A stretch of DNA of 5,583 nt from Candidatus Bathyarchaeota archaeon (lineage in GTDB: Archaea; Thermoproteota; Bathyarchaeia; TCS64): the NCBI GenBank assembly GCA_013619005.1, contig JABXKY010000002.1:1-5583 (forward strand). The letters run 5' to 3'. The position numbers and the translations under genes are program-made. The notes below the pieces were generated by a model. It was not told the DNA's origin. It searched no databases and worked only from the letters and a program-made list of their open reading frames with translations. The stretch's first letter is position 1. Each line of letters starts with the position of its first letter. Shown here in pieces: positions 1-5,421 of the stretch.

Positions 1-564
1 CTTGAGCTGAGGGGTAAGACCCTTGGGGTGATTGGCCTGGGCAGCGTCGGCCGTGAGACCGCCAGGCTCGGCCAGTGCCTCGGGATGAACGTGGTCGGGA
101 CCAAGCGCACCGTTGAGGGCGTTGACCCGGCATCCGTCAACGTTGACGAGCTCTACGCTTGGGACGACCTTGACCCGGTGCTTTCCAAGTCCGATTTCCT
201 CGTCATCATATGCCCCGAGACCGACGAGACCAGGGGTATGATTGGCAAAGAGGAGCTGGCCAAGATGAAGGAGGGCTCGGTCCTCATCAACATCGCCAGG
301 GGCTCCATCGTGGACGAGCCCGAGCTGATCAAGGCCCTCCAGTCAGGCCACCTGGGGGGCGCGGCGGTGGACGTTGCGGCCAAGGAGCCGCTTCCCCTAG
401 AGAGCCCCCTGTGGGACATGCCCAACGTCATCATCAGCCCCCACTCGGCCAGCACCGTGGAGGCGGAGAACGAGAATCTCACCGATATCTTCGTGGACAA
501 CCTGGGGAGGTACATCGAGGGCAGGCCTTTCAGGAACCTTCTGGACAAGAAGGCCCTCTACTAG
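1..564 (+). CDS. D-2-hydroxyacid dehydrogenase, 5'-truncated (C-terminal part)
   Basis: Reading frame 1 is open from the first base, so the gene begins outside the window; 187 codons remain of a family that usually has about 310-330. The fragment begins at the entry to the Rossmann nucleotide-binding domain, with GLGSVG at fragment residues 12-17. The family's catalytic triad is visible: Arg100 in INIARGSIVDE, Glu129 in DVAAKEPLP and His148 in ISPHSAS. The ending NLLDKKALY is typical of the family C-terminus. The enzyme should reduce a 2-oxoacid to a D-2-hydroxyacid (or the reverse) in the cytoplasm. After the second Rossmann strand the sequence is GTKRT (residues 33-37), with basic residues where NAD-dependent members carry Asp; by family knowledge this favours NADP(H), as in glyoxylate/hydroxypyruvate reductases. 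The missing N-terminal half prevents naming the substrate. Family assignment is secure; the exact activity is not. Confidence 0.93.
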   Translation, partial: LELRGKTLGVIGLGSVGRETARLGQCLGMNVVGTKRTVEGVDPASVNVDELYAWDDLDPVLSKSDFLVIICPETDETRGMIGKEELAKMKEGSVLINIARGSIVDEPELIKALQSGHLGGAAVDVAAKEPLPLESPLWDMPNVIISPHSASTVEAENENLTDIFVDNLGRYIEGRPFRNLLDKKALY

Positions 565-572
565 GATTACTG

Positions 573-579
573 ATTTAAC
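573..579 (+). promoter_or_regulatory. TATA-like box for the acetyltransferase gene
   Basis: ATTTAAC is centred about 27 bases before the ATG at 603, the distance from an archaeal TATA box to the transcription start. This fits a leaderless transcript starting at or next to that ATG, and no Shine-Dalgarno precedes it. It is the main reason for preferring ATG 603 over the in-frame GTG at 588. Short motif, so only suggestive. Confidence 0.4.
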
Positions 580-602
580 GCCGTAGGGTGTATCCTTTCC
601 TT

Positions 603-1448
603 ATGGTCGAGTTCCGCGTCATGGATTCAGGCGACGAGGGTTTCTTCATGCAGCTCATGGACATGGTGGGGTGGGGCATGACCCCCGATGACTACAGGCG
701 AATGCTCACGTTCAGCCCCGAGGGGCTGTTCATCGCGTCAGTGGACGGCGTGGACCTGGGGATGGTCTCAACCACCAGTTACAGCTCAATCGCGTGGGTT
801 GGAAACCTGGTTGTTCTCCCCGAGTTCAGGGGCACGGGCTTGGGAGCCGCGTTGATGGAGAAGGCGATGGGCTACCTTACAGAGATCGGAGCCAAATCCA
901 TCAGGCTTGACGGCGTTCCGCTCGCTATCCCCCTTTACAGACGCCTCGGCTTCAAGGACGAGTACTGGAGCCTCAGGTACACTGGCGTCGCCAGGCCTAA
1001 CGAGGTGACGATGACGCGCCCGATGGAGGCTGATGACCTTTCCGCTGTTGAAGTCCTGGACAAGTCTGTCTTCAAGGGATCACGGCATGAGGCGATACGT
1101 TACGTCTACCGGATCAACCCCGAACTGGCCTTCACCTCATGGGATGGAGACGAACTCATCGGGTACATCATGGCGAAACGGGGTAAATCTAACGTGAAGA
1201 TCGGTCCATGGATATGCAAGTCAGGCCACAGCGGCATGGCGGAGGAGCTTCTTTACTCGGTGATGAACATGGTCCAGGGCGAGGATCTCTGGGTGGGACT
1301 GCCAGAGGGGAACATTGACGGGGTAAGAGTACTGGAGTCAAACGGGTTCAATTCACTGCCCAGCAGCCTGAGAATGTGCTACGGTGACTGCGGTGTGGTT
1401 GAAAACGTTGAGACCGTGTACGGCCTCGGTGGCCCCGATAAGGGTTAA
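603..1448 (+). CDS. Two-domain GNAT family N-acetyltransferase
   Basis: A 281-residue protein from ATG 603 (an in-frame GTG at 588 would add five residues). The first domain (about residues 1-125) is a typical GNAT fold: the acetyl-CoA pyrophosphate loop FRGTGLG lies at 75-81 after the strand WVGNLVVLPE, followed by a helix and PLYRRLGFKDEY, the usual GNAT 'LYxxxGF' segment. The second part (about 140-281) is a degenerate GNAT-like half with its own 'VRVLESNGF' near residue 245 but no clear acetyl-CoA loop. This resembles tandem acetyltransferases with a YitH-like C-terminal domain (from memory, Pfam Acetyltransf_18). It transfers acetyl from acetyl-CoA to an amine; the substrate cannot be read from sequence. 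The gene lies 38 bases after the dehydrogenase stop but has its own TATA-like box, and it ends tail to tail against the minus-strand gene, sharing TTAA at 1445-1448. Confidence 0.9.
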   Translation: MVEFRVMDSGDEGFFMQLMDMVGWGMTPDDYRRMLTFSPEGLFIASVDGVDLGMVSTTSYSSIAWVGNLVVLPEFRGTGLGAALMEKAMGYLTEIGAKSIRLDGVPLAIPLYRRLGFKDEYWSLRYTGVARPNEVTMTRPMEADDLSAVEVLDKSVFKGSRHEAIRYVYRINPELAFTSWDGDELIGYIMAKRGKSNVKIGPWICKSGHSGMAEELLYSVMNMVQGEDLWVGLPEGNIDGVRVLESNGFNSLPSSLRMCYGDCGVVENVETVYGLGGPDKG

Positions 1449-1861
1449 GCGAACCTGACCTTGTCGCCCACCCTCAACACGGGCTCGTCAAGGGTCTCTG
1501 TCTTCACCACCACGTTGATGTGGTTGGGCATATGGGTCACGTCGTAGCCCGCGAGGGTGCCCAGTTTCTTTCCCTCGATGGTTACTTCGTCCCCCATTAC
1601 TATGAGCCCCGACTTGGTTATCTCGAAGAACGCGATGGCGCGCACCCTGTCGGCCCCTCCCCCGGGAGCCGCTTCCTGCTCGTCCGTGATCATGAGCTCG
1701 TGGATCTCGTTCAACTTAACGGTCCTGCTCTTGGTCTGGATTAACTCCAGTCCCCTATCATGGAACACGACGTGGAGTACCGCCACGACCTCCCCCTCCA
1801 CGGGGCGTTTTTCCCCATAGACGCTGGGAGTTATCCGCCGGAAATCATATGGAGCCGACAT
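1445..1861 (-). CDS. Uncharacterised 138-residue protein, second gene of the asparaginase operon
   Basis: I do not recognise a function. From ATG at 1861 it is 138 residues; a TTG six bases upstream would add two. It starts 8 bases after the asparaginase-type gene stops, so the two are very probably co-transcribed. It has no signal peptide, no membrane segment and no cysteine cluster. Predicted content is mostly short beta strands (EGEVVAVLHVVF, GLELIQTKSRTVKL, AIAFFEITKSGLIV, DEPVLRVGDKVRF), suggesting a small beta-barrel-like fold. The most distinctive motif is AGYDVTHMPNHINVVV, with His110 and His114 around Pro-Asn; these could bind a metal or ligand. From memory it resembles small proteins carrying a 'GxDxxHxPNH' signature (possibly DUF6917), which I cannot confirm. 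An alanine/proline/glycine stretch (EAAPGGGAD) looks like a flexible loop. The gene is clearly real from its spacing, composition and fit between neighbours. Confidence 0.85.
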   Translation of the reverse strand: MSAPYDFRRITPSVYGEKRPVEGEVVAVLHVVFHDRGLELIQTKSRTVKLNEIHELMITDEQEAAPGGGADRVRAIAFFEITKSGLIVMGDEVTIEGKKLGTLAGYDVTHMPNHINVVVKTETLDEPVLRVGDKVRFA

Positions 1862-1869
1862 GTTCAACC

Positions 1870-2817
1870 CTACTTCTGTACGTTGATTCCGGATCGTTGC
1901 TCGGCCTCGGTCATGTCCACGTCAAAGTACCAGTAAACGCTGTCCCTTTCAGGGGTCGTGGTGGCGCTGATAGTGTTGCCCTTGTTGTCCAGGACGATGC
2001 AGTTCATTCCACCTACGCCGTTGAGGTCATGAATGTCCTTCATGGCCAGGAAAGCCGCCTCCTCGGGGTTAAGTCCGTTCTCCAGGTAGTGGATTATGGT
2101 CCTGGCCGTGCTGTTCCTGATGGCCAACTCGCCCCTGCCTGTGCAGGCGGCTGCCCCGTACCTATTGTCACAGTAGTTACCCGCCCCGATTATGGGGCTG
2201 TCCCCCAGCCTGCCAGGGAACTTTAGCGCGGTCCCGCTTGTACTCACGGCGCTGGCGATGTCCCCGTTTGCGTCTAACGCCATTATGTTCACTGTGCCGT
2301 GGTGCTCATCCGCTAGCTTGTCGAACCACTCCCTGAGGTTCTGGCTCCTAGCGTATTTCACCACCCAATTCTGGCTCTCGTCGATGACCCCCTCGTCATC
2401 GAAGGCGTCGTCAATGAAGGCCTGGTATACCTTCTTGCTGAGCTCAGTCTCAAGGTCCCCCTCCTCGCAGCCCATGATCCTGGCGAACCTCTCTGCCCCC
2501 GCGCCGACCAGCAGGACGTGAGGAGCCTCGTCCAGGACCTTCCTCGCGACCGAGATGGGGTGCTTGAAACCCTTCAGGGCGCCGACGGCCCCCGAGTTCC
2601 TAGTCTTACCGCACATGATGGTGGCGTCCATCTCCTGGACCCCAAGGATGTTGGGGATACCAGCCAGTCCAACTGATGTGTCGTTGGGGTTGAGCTCGAC
2701 CAGCCTTGTCGCTGCCTCAACCGCGTCCAGTGCCGATCCGCCTTCTCTTAGAATCTTTGCCCCTGCGTGCAGGAACTGCCCCGCGTTCCTGGTGCCGATG
2801 ATGAATGGCTTGACCAT
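1870..2817 (-). CDS. Ntn-hydrolase asparaginase: glycosylasparaginase/isoaspartyl peptidase family (T2)
   Basis: A full-length 315-residue family member, made as a precursor that cleaves itself before a threonine to give alpha and beta chains. The predicted nucleophile is Thr175 in EHHGTVNIMALD, giving an alpha chain of 1-174 and a beta chain of 175-315. Downstream residues keep the known family spacing: Thr193 in VSTSGT, Arg203 and Asp206 in PGRLGDSP, Thr226-Gly227 in ACTGRGE. The N-terminal half has the family signatures GGSALDAVE (27-35) and GAVGALKGFKHPISVARKVL. It would hydrolyse the side-chain amide of asparagine or a substituted asparagine, or an isoaspartyl dipeptide. There is no signal peptide, so it acts in the cytoplasm, unlike lysosomal human AGA. 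Two oddities: Arg10 stands where glycosylasparaginases have an active-site Trp, and Gly precedes the nucleophile where they have Asp. Start is ATG 2817; a TATA-like box lies 31-38 bases upstream. It heads a two-gene operon. Confidence 0.93.
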   Translation of the reverse strand: MVKPFIIGTRNAGQFLHAGAKILREGGSALDAVEAATRLVELNPNDTSVGLAGIPNILGVQEMDATIMCGKTRNSGAVGALKGFKHPISVARKVLDEAPHVLLVGAGAERFARIMGCEEGDLETELSKKVYQAFIDDAFDDEGVIDESQNWVVKYARSQNLREWFDKLADEHHGTVNIMALDANGDIASAVSTSGTALKFPGRLGDSPIIGAGNYCDNRYGAAACTGRGELAIRNSTARTIIHYLENGLNPEEAAFLAMKDIHDLNGVGGMNCIVLDNKGNTISATTTPERDSVYWYFDVDMTEAEQRSGINVQK

Positions 2818-2847
2818 TATGAATCACACAAGTTTGATCGAACATCT

Positions 2848-2855
2848 ACTTAAGC
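2848..2855 (-). promoter_or_regulatory. TATA-like box for the asparaginase operon
   Basis: Read on the minus strand, GCTTAAGT is centred about 34 bases before the ATG at 2817. That predicts a start site near 2825 and a leader of under ten bases. I see no strong Shine-Dalgarno in that leader. The spacing is the same as for the gene at 4307. Confidence 0.4.
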
Positions 2856-2867
2856 TCATTCAAGGGC

Positions 2868-2875
2868 TTTATTTT
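2868..2875 (+). promoter_or_regulatory. TATA-like box for the zinc-ribbon gene
   Basis: TTTATTTT lies about 41-48 bases before the ATG at 2916 and predicts transcription from near 2897, leaving a leader of roughly 20 bases. Only a weak AGGG (2905-2908) resembles a ribosome binding site. The box sits immediately before the CG palindrome at 2878-2889, so a protein bound there would lie between TATA and the start site. Confidence 0.35.
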
Positions 2876-2877
2876 CA

Positions 2878-2889
2878 ACGCGCGCGCGT
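2878..2889. repeat. Perfect 12-base CG palindrome, alternating purine-pyrimidine
   Basis: ACGCGCGCGCGT is its own reverse complement and strictly alternates purine and pyrimidine, a sequence type prone to Z-form or cruciform DNA. It lies in the divergent promoter region between the asparaginase operon and the zinc-ribbon gene. Similar tracts recur at 5323, 5386 and 5422, all intergenic. It could be an operator or a structural element; the function is not shown. Confidence 0.5.
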
Positions 2890-2915
2890 CAGGGGTCTTC
2901 GAGAAGGGAACGACC

Positions 2916-3041
2916 ATGGGCTTGATGGGCTCCACGGATGCGACGCCGCCTCCACCGCCACCCAAACCTATGTGCCCAAGCTGCGGCTCGGATATTGTCC
3001 CGGGTCACAAGTTCTGCACCAAGTGCGGTGCCCACCTCTAG
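2916..3041 (+). CDS. Zinc-ribbon miniprotein (41 residues)
   Basis: ATG 2916 opens a 41-codon frame ending at TAG 3041. The product has a short N-terminus, a run of six prolines at 11-16, and then a complete zinc ribbon: CPSC at 20-23 and CTKC at 34-37, ten residues apart, with glycine after the second cysteine of each pair. The pattern CPxCG...FCxxCGAxL is the usual archaeal and bacterial zinc ribbon that binds one Zn(II) through four cysteines. The protein is essentially a ribbon on a proline-rich tail, so it is probably an adaptor for protein, RNA or DNA contacts rather than an enzyme. In-frame TTG 2922 and ATG 2925 are alternative starts; the frame is closed upstream by TGA at 2835. It diverges from the asparaginase operon and lies just ahead of the GTPase gene, whose TATA box begins three bases after its stop. 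Partner and role are unknown. Confidence 0.8.
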   Translation: MGLMGSTDATPPPPPPKPMCPSCGSDIVPGHKFCTKCGAHL

Positions 3042-3043
3042 AC

Positions 3044-3051
3044 TTTTTAAA
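3044..3051 (+). promoter_or_regulatory. TATA-like box for the GTPase gene
   Basis: TTTTTAAA begins right after the zinc-ribbon stop codon and 42-49 bases before GTG 3093. It predicts a start site near 3073 and a leader of about 20 bases, enough to include the Shine-Dalgarno at 3077. The T-run might also help terminate the upstream transcript. Confidence 0.5.
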
Positions 3052-3076
3052 CAATTTATCCATATCATTAACCAAT

Positions 3077-3084
3077 AGGTGATC
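3077..3084 (+). promoter_or_regulatory. Strong Shine-Dalgarno that decides the GTPase start
   Basis: AGGTGATC is an extended match to the anti-Shine-Dalgarno end of archaeal 16S rRNA. It lies 8 bases before GTG 3093 and 5 before an in-frame TTG at 3090, favouring the GTG. The other starts in this window lack such a site. Confidence 0.7.
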
Positions 3085-3092
3085 TTGTTTTG

Positions 3093-4262
3093 GTGACGAA
3101 CCTTCCCCCGGAGGCCAAGAAGAAGTGGAACGAGGTTACCCTGACCAAGAACCCCGAGTCCAAGCTCCCGTTGATGCAGGAGTTCCTCAGCATGGTGCCC
3201 AAGCACAAGGGCACCGATAAGATGTGCAGCCAGATCAAGCGCCAGATAAGCCAGCTCAAAGAGGACATCAAGAAACAGAAGCAGCAGGCCAAGAAAACCA
3301 GCGGCGGGCCCAGCTACTACGTCCAGAAGGCGGGGGCCGCCCAGGTCGCGGTGGTTGGCCCCACCAACGGCGGGAGGAGCAGCCTGTTGAAGGCTGTCAC
3401 CAACAGTCAGGTCCAGGTCACCTCGTGGCCCTTTGGCACCATGATGCCTACCCCGGGTATGCTTGATTTCGAGGACATCCAGTTCCAGTTAGTTGAGATA
3501 CCCCCCATCGTCCCGGGCAGCAGCGAGGGGAAGGCGGAGGGCTTCATGAACCTGTCATCGGCGCGTAACGCCGATGGGTTGATCATCATGGTTGACCTGG
3601 CTGATGACCCCGCCGGTAACTTCCTCATGGTCAAGGAGGAGCTGGAGAACACCAGGCTCCTCATTGTCCCCCCCACGGGGCAGGTGGAGATACAGAAGCG
3701 TGGGAGCGGCAGGGACCTTCAGTTCATAAGGGAGGGCGAGCTTGTGGACTGCTCCGAGGCGGACATCATCGAGCTCCTGGCCGGCTACCGCATCAGGTCC
3801 GCCCTGGTGAGGATCAAGGGGAAGGTCACCCTTGACCTGGTCGAGGACTCGCTTTTCGGAAACGCCGTGTACCGGCCGACCATGGTCATCGCCAATAAGA
3901 TGGACTTGAACAACGACCCCAAGAACATTGAGCAGCTTCTTCAGGCGACGTACCCGATGCAGCTCCACGTGCTTTCCCTTGAGAGGATGAAGGGCCTTAC
4001 CAAGCTCATGGGCCAGAGTATCTTTGATATGCTGGGCATAACCAGGGTCTACACCAAGGAGCCTGGCAAGCCGAAGAGGGATATCCCGATTGTATGCAAG
4101 CCGGGGACCAACGTGGGTGAGCTTGCCAAGATGATCCACAACGATTTCTATGACCGGTTCAAGTACGCCAAGATCTGGGGGCCCTCTGCCAAGTTTGACA
4201 GCGAGAAAGTTGGCATGGACAGGGTGATGCTGGATGGCACCGTCATCCAGATTCACACGTAG
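3093..4262 (+). CDS. Obg/DRG-like TGS-domain GTP-binding protein with altered motifs
   Basis: A 389-residue protein from GTG 3093. Residues 1-75 form a helical, highly charged region with the family segment MVPKHKGTDK and a basic coiled-coil-like stretch (IKRQISQLKEDIKKQKQQAKK), resembling the N-terminus of DRG-type GTPases. The G domain starts near 83: the P-loop is GPTNGGRSS (89-97), the switch II site is VEIPPI (134-139), the base-recognition motif NKMD is at 268-271, and a weak G5 (SLERMKGL) begins at 295. About 100 residues are inserted between switch II and NKMD. Residues 317-389 are a TGS domain ending DRVMLDGTVIQIHT, the usual close of DRG-family proteins. Such proteins generally act with ribosomes or translation factors; the specific role here is unknown. 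The P-loop lysine is arginine and the DxxG aspartate is glutamate (EIPP), so GTP hydrolysis may be impaired. It has its own promoter after the zinc-ribbon gene. Confidence 0.92.
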   Translation: MTNLPPEAKKKWNEVTLTKNPESKLPLMQEFLSMVPKHKGTDKMCSQIKRQISQLKEDIKKQKQQAKKTSGGPSYYVQKAGAAQVAVVGPTNGGRSSLLKAVTNSQVQVTSWPFGTMMPTPGMLDFEDIQFQLVEIPPIVPGSSEGKAEGFMNLSSARNADGLIIMVDLADDPAGNFLMVKEELENTRLLIVPPTGQVEIQKRGSGRDLQFIREGELVDCSEADIIELLAGYRIRSALVRIKGKVTLDLVEDSLFGNAVYRPTMVIANKMDLNNDPKNIEQLLQATYPMQLHVLSLERMKGLTKLMGQSIFDMLGITRVYTKEPGKPKRDIPIVCKPGTNVGELAKMIHNDFYDRFKYAKIWGPSAKFDSEKVGMDRVMLDGTVIQIHT

Positions 4263-4267
4263 GAAAG

Positions 4268-4275
4268 TACTATAT
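4268..4275 (+). promoter_or_regulatory. TATA box for the cyclodeaminase-family gene
   Basis: TACTATAT lies 32-39 bases before ATG 4307, just after the GTPase stop. It predicts a start site near 4300 and a leader of only about seven bases. No Shine-Dalgarno is visible, so translation is probably near-leaderless. Confidence 0.55.
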
Positions 4276-4285
4276 CCCCATCTCC

Positions 4286-4300
4286 ACACGTTTCACGTGT
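4286..4300. promoter_or_regulatory. Inverted repeat between TATA box and start, possible operator
   Basis: ACACG and CGTGT flank a 5-base spacer (TTTCA), and CACGTG at 4294-4299 is itself palindromic. The element sits between the TATA box and the predicted start site, where a repressor would block polymerase. The arms are short, so chance is possible. Confidence 0.25.
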
Positions 4301-4306
4301 TCTAAC

Positions 4307-5296
4307 ATGAAGAAAGTTGAGTTCATTTACCTGTCCCAGGAGGATGTCCTGGACCTTGATATACCCATGAAGGAGGTCATCGAGCTAGTGGAGCTGGGGC
4401 TCAGCGAGCACGGCCACGGCAGGGTGGAGAACCCCCCCAAGCCTGGGATTCACAGCAAGCCCGATGCCTTCATCCACGCCATGCCGGCCTACTACGAGAA
4501 GCTGGGGATCGGTGGCCTCAAGTGGGTCAGCGGTTACCCGAGCAACCGGGCCGTCAACCTGCCCCAGATCGCTGGCCTGATGATTGTGAACGATATGGAG
4601 ACTGGGATGCCCCTGGCGGTCATGGACTGCAGGTGGATCACCGCCGTCAGGACCGCTGCCGTCTCGGCGATCACGGCCAAGTACTGCGCCACGGAGGGAA
4701 CCGAGTCGCTGGGTATCGTGGGGTGCGGGGTCCAGGGCAGGATGAACCTGGTGGGGTTCAAGGAGGTTATCCCCACCCTGAAGGAGGTCAGGGTCTTTGA
4801 TATCAGCGAGGGGGCCATGGAGTCCATCAAGGAGGACTACGAGGATGAGCTGGGCGTCGAGATCACGGCCTGCTCAAGCGTCGAGTCAGCCGTAGACGGC
4901 ATGGACATGATCCTGACGGCCACGCAGAGGCTCAAGGTGCCCCTTGTGAGGAACGAATGGTTCAAACCAGGGTGCCTGGGGTTCGGGTTGGAGGCCAGCA
5001 GGGCTTGGTACGGCGACGCCATCCTGGAGGCGGACAAGTTCATCACCGACAGCTGGGACCAGACCGTGTACTTCTACGAGCACGGGGCGTTCCCAGATGG
5101 GCTGCCCAACCTCTACGCCGAGCTGGGTGAGGTTGTGGCCGGTAAGAAGCCGGGCCGGGAGTCCCAAGACGAGCGTATACTCGCCATAAGCATCGGGCTG
5201 GCCCTTGAGGACGTCATCGTGGCCAACAGGGTCTACGAGATGGCCGTCGAGAGGGGCGGGTTTGAGGTGCTGAGCCTCATGGAGAAGGGCTTCTAG
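4307..5296 (+). CDS. Ornithine cyclodeaminase/mu-crystallin family NAD(P)-dependent reductase
   Basis: A full-length 329-residue member of the ornithine cyclodeaminase/mu-crystallin/archaeal alanine dehydrogenase family, usually 310-350 residues. Substrate-site residues are visible: Lys72 in GGLKWVSGYP and Arg115 in WITAVRTAAVSA. The Rossmann loop is GIVGCGVQGR (137-145 onward). The second strand ends VRVFD with Asp165, which by Rossmann rules favours NAD(H) over NADP(H). The C-terminal part has ELGEVVAGKKPGR and IGLALEDVIVANRVYEMA, both family signatures. Classic cyclodeaminases carry an essential Asp in a D-x-PGK segment; here that region is GLEASRAWYGD (227-237), closer to the GASRPDW of mu-crystallin. 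A reductase of cyclic or linear imino acids, or an amino-acid dehydrogenase, is therefore more likely than ornithine cyclodeamination. It is cytoplasmic. It has its own promoter 3' of the GTPase gene and a T-rich terminator about 50 bases after its stop. Confidence 0.92.
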   Translation: MKKVEFIYLSQEDVLDLDIPMKEVIELVELGLSEHGHGRVENPPKPGIHSKPDAFIHAMPAYYEKLGIGGLKWVSGYPSNRAVNLPQIAGLMIVNDMETGMPLAVMDCRWITAVRTAAVSAITAKYCATEGTESLGIVGCGVQGRMNLVGFKEVIPTLKEVRVFDISEGAMESIKEDYEDELGVEITACSSVESAVDGMDMILTATQRLKVPLVRNEWFKPGCLGFGLEASRAWYGDAILEADKFITDSWDQTVYFYEHGAFPDGLPNLYAELGEVVAGKKPGRESQDERILAISIGLALEDVIVANRVYEMAVERGGFEVLSLMEKGF

Positions 5297-5322
5297 CCCC
5301 CACGGGTGCCCTCACGTTGGGA

Positions 5323-5334
5323 ACGCGCGCGCAT
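5323..5334. repeat. CG-alternating tract 1 of the 3' intergenic region
   Basis: ACGCGCGCGCAT alternates purine and pyrimidine for 12 bases and is followed at once by AT-rich TTATTATT. It shares ACGCGCGCGC with the palindrome at 2878-2889. Confidence 0.45.
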
Positions 5335-5345
5335 TTATTATTGGC

Positions 5346-5351
5346 TTTTTT
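5346..5351 (+). terminator. T-run terminator after the cyclodeaminase-family gene
   Basis: Six T in a row on the coding strand, about 50 bases after the stop at 5296. Archaeal RNA polymerase commonly stops at such T-runs without needing a hairpin. No convincing stem precedes it. Confidence 0.45.
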
Positions 5352-5385
5352 CAAAAATCGTCGTGCGTTAATAAACTTGAGGCGA

Positions 5386-5397
5386 ATGCGTGCGCGT
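5386..5397. repeat. CG-alternating tract 2 of the 3' intergenic region
   Basis: ATGCGTGCGCGT alternates purine and pyrimidine for 12 bases and is followed by AT-rich sequence (GGTTAATC). A shorter GTGCGT lies at 5363-5368. Confidence 0.4.
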
Positions 5398-5421
5398 CTA
5401 GGTTAATCTGTTTTACTGCGC

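Noticed and set aside
210..578. Alternate-frame open frame inside the dehydrogenase
   Set aside because: Arg/Gly/Pro-rich low-complexity product typical of an out-of-frame reading of GC-rich coding DNA.
2555..3082. Long plus-strand open frame covering the divergent promoter
   Set aside because: It runs antisense through the hydrolase gene and overlaps the zinc-ribbon gene in another frame; its product has no recognisable domains.
3555..4289. 244-codon minus-strand open frame opposite the GTPase gene
   Set aside because: It is the antisense shadow of a well-supported GTPase/TGS gene in GC-rich DNA and encodes no known motifs.
4254..4291. Direct repeat of CACACGT (4254-4260 and 4285-4291)
   Set aside because: Seven bases occurring twice, one copy inside coding sequence, is not convincing as a regulatory repeat by itself.
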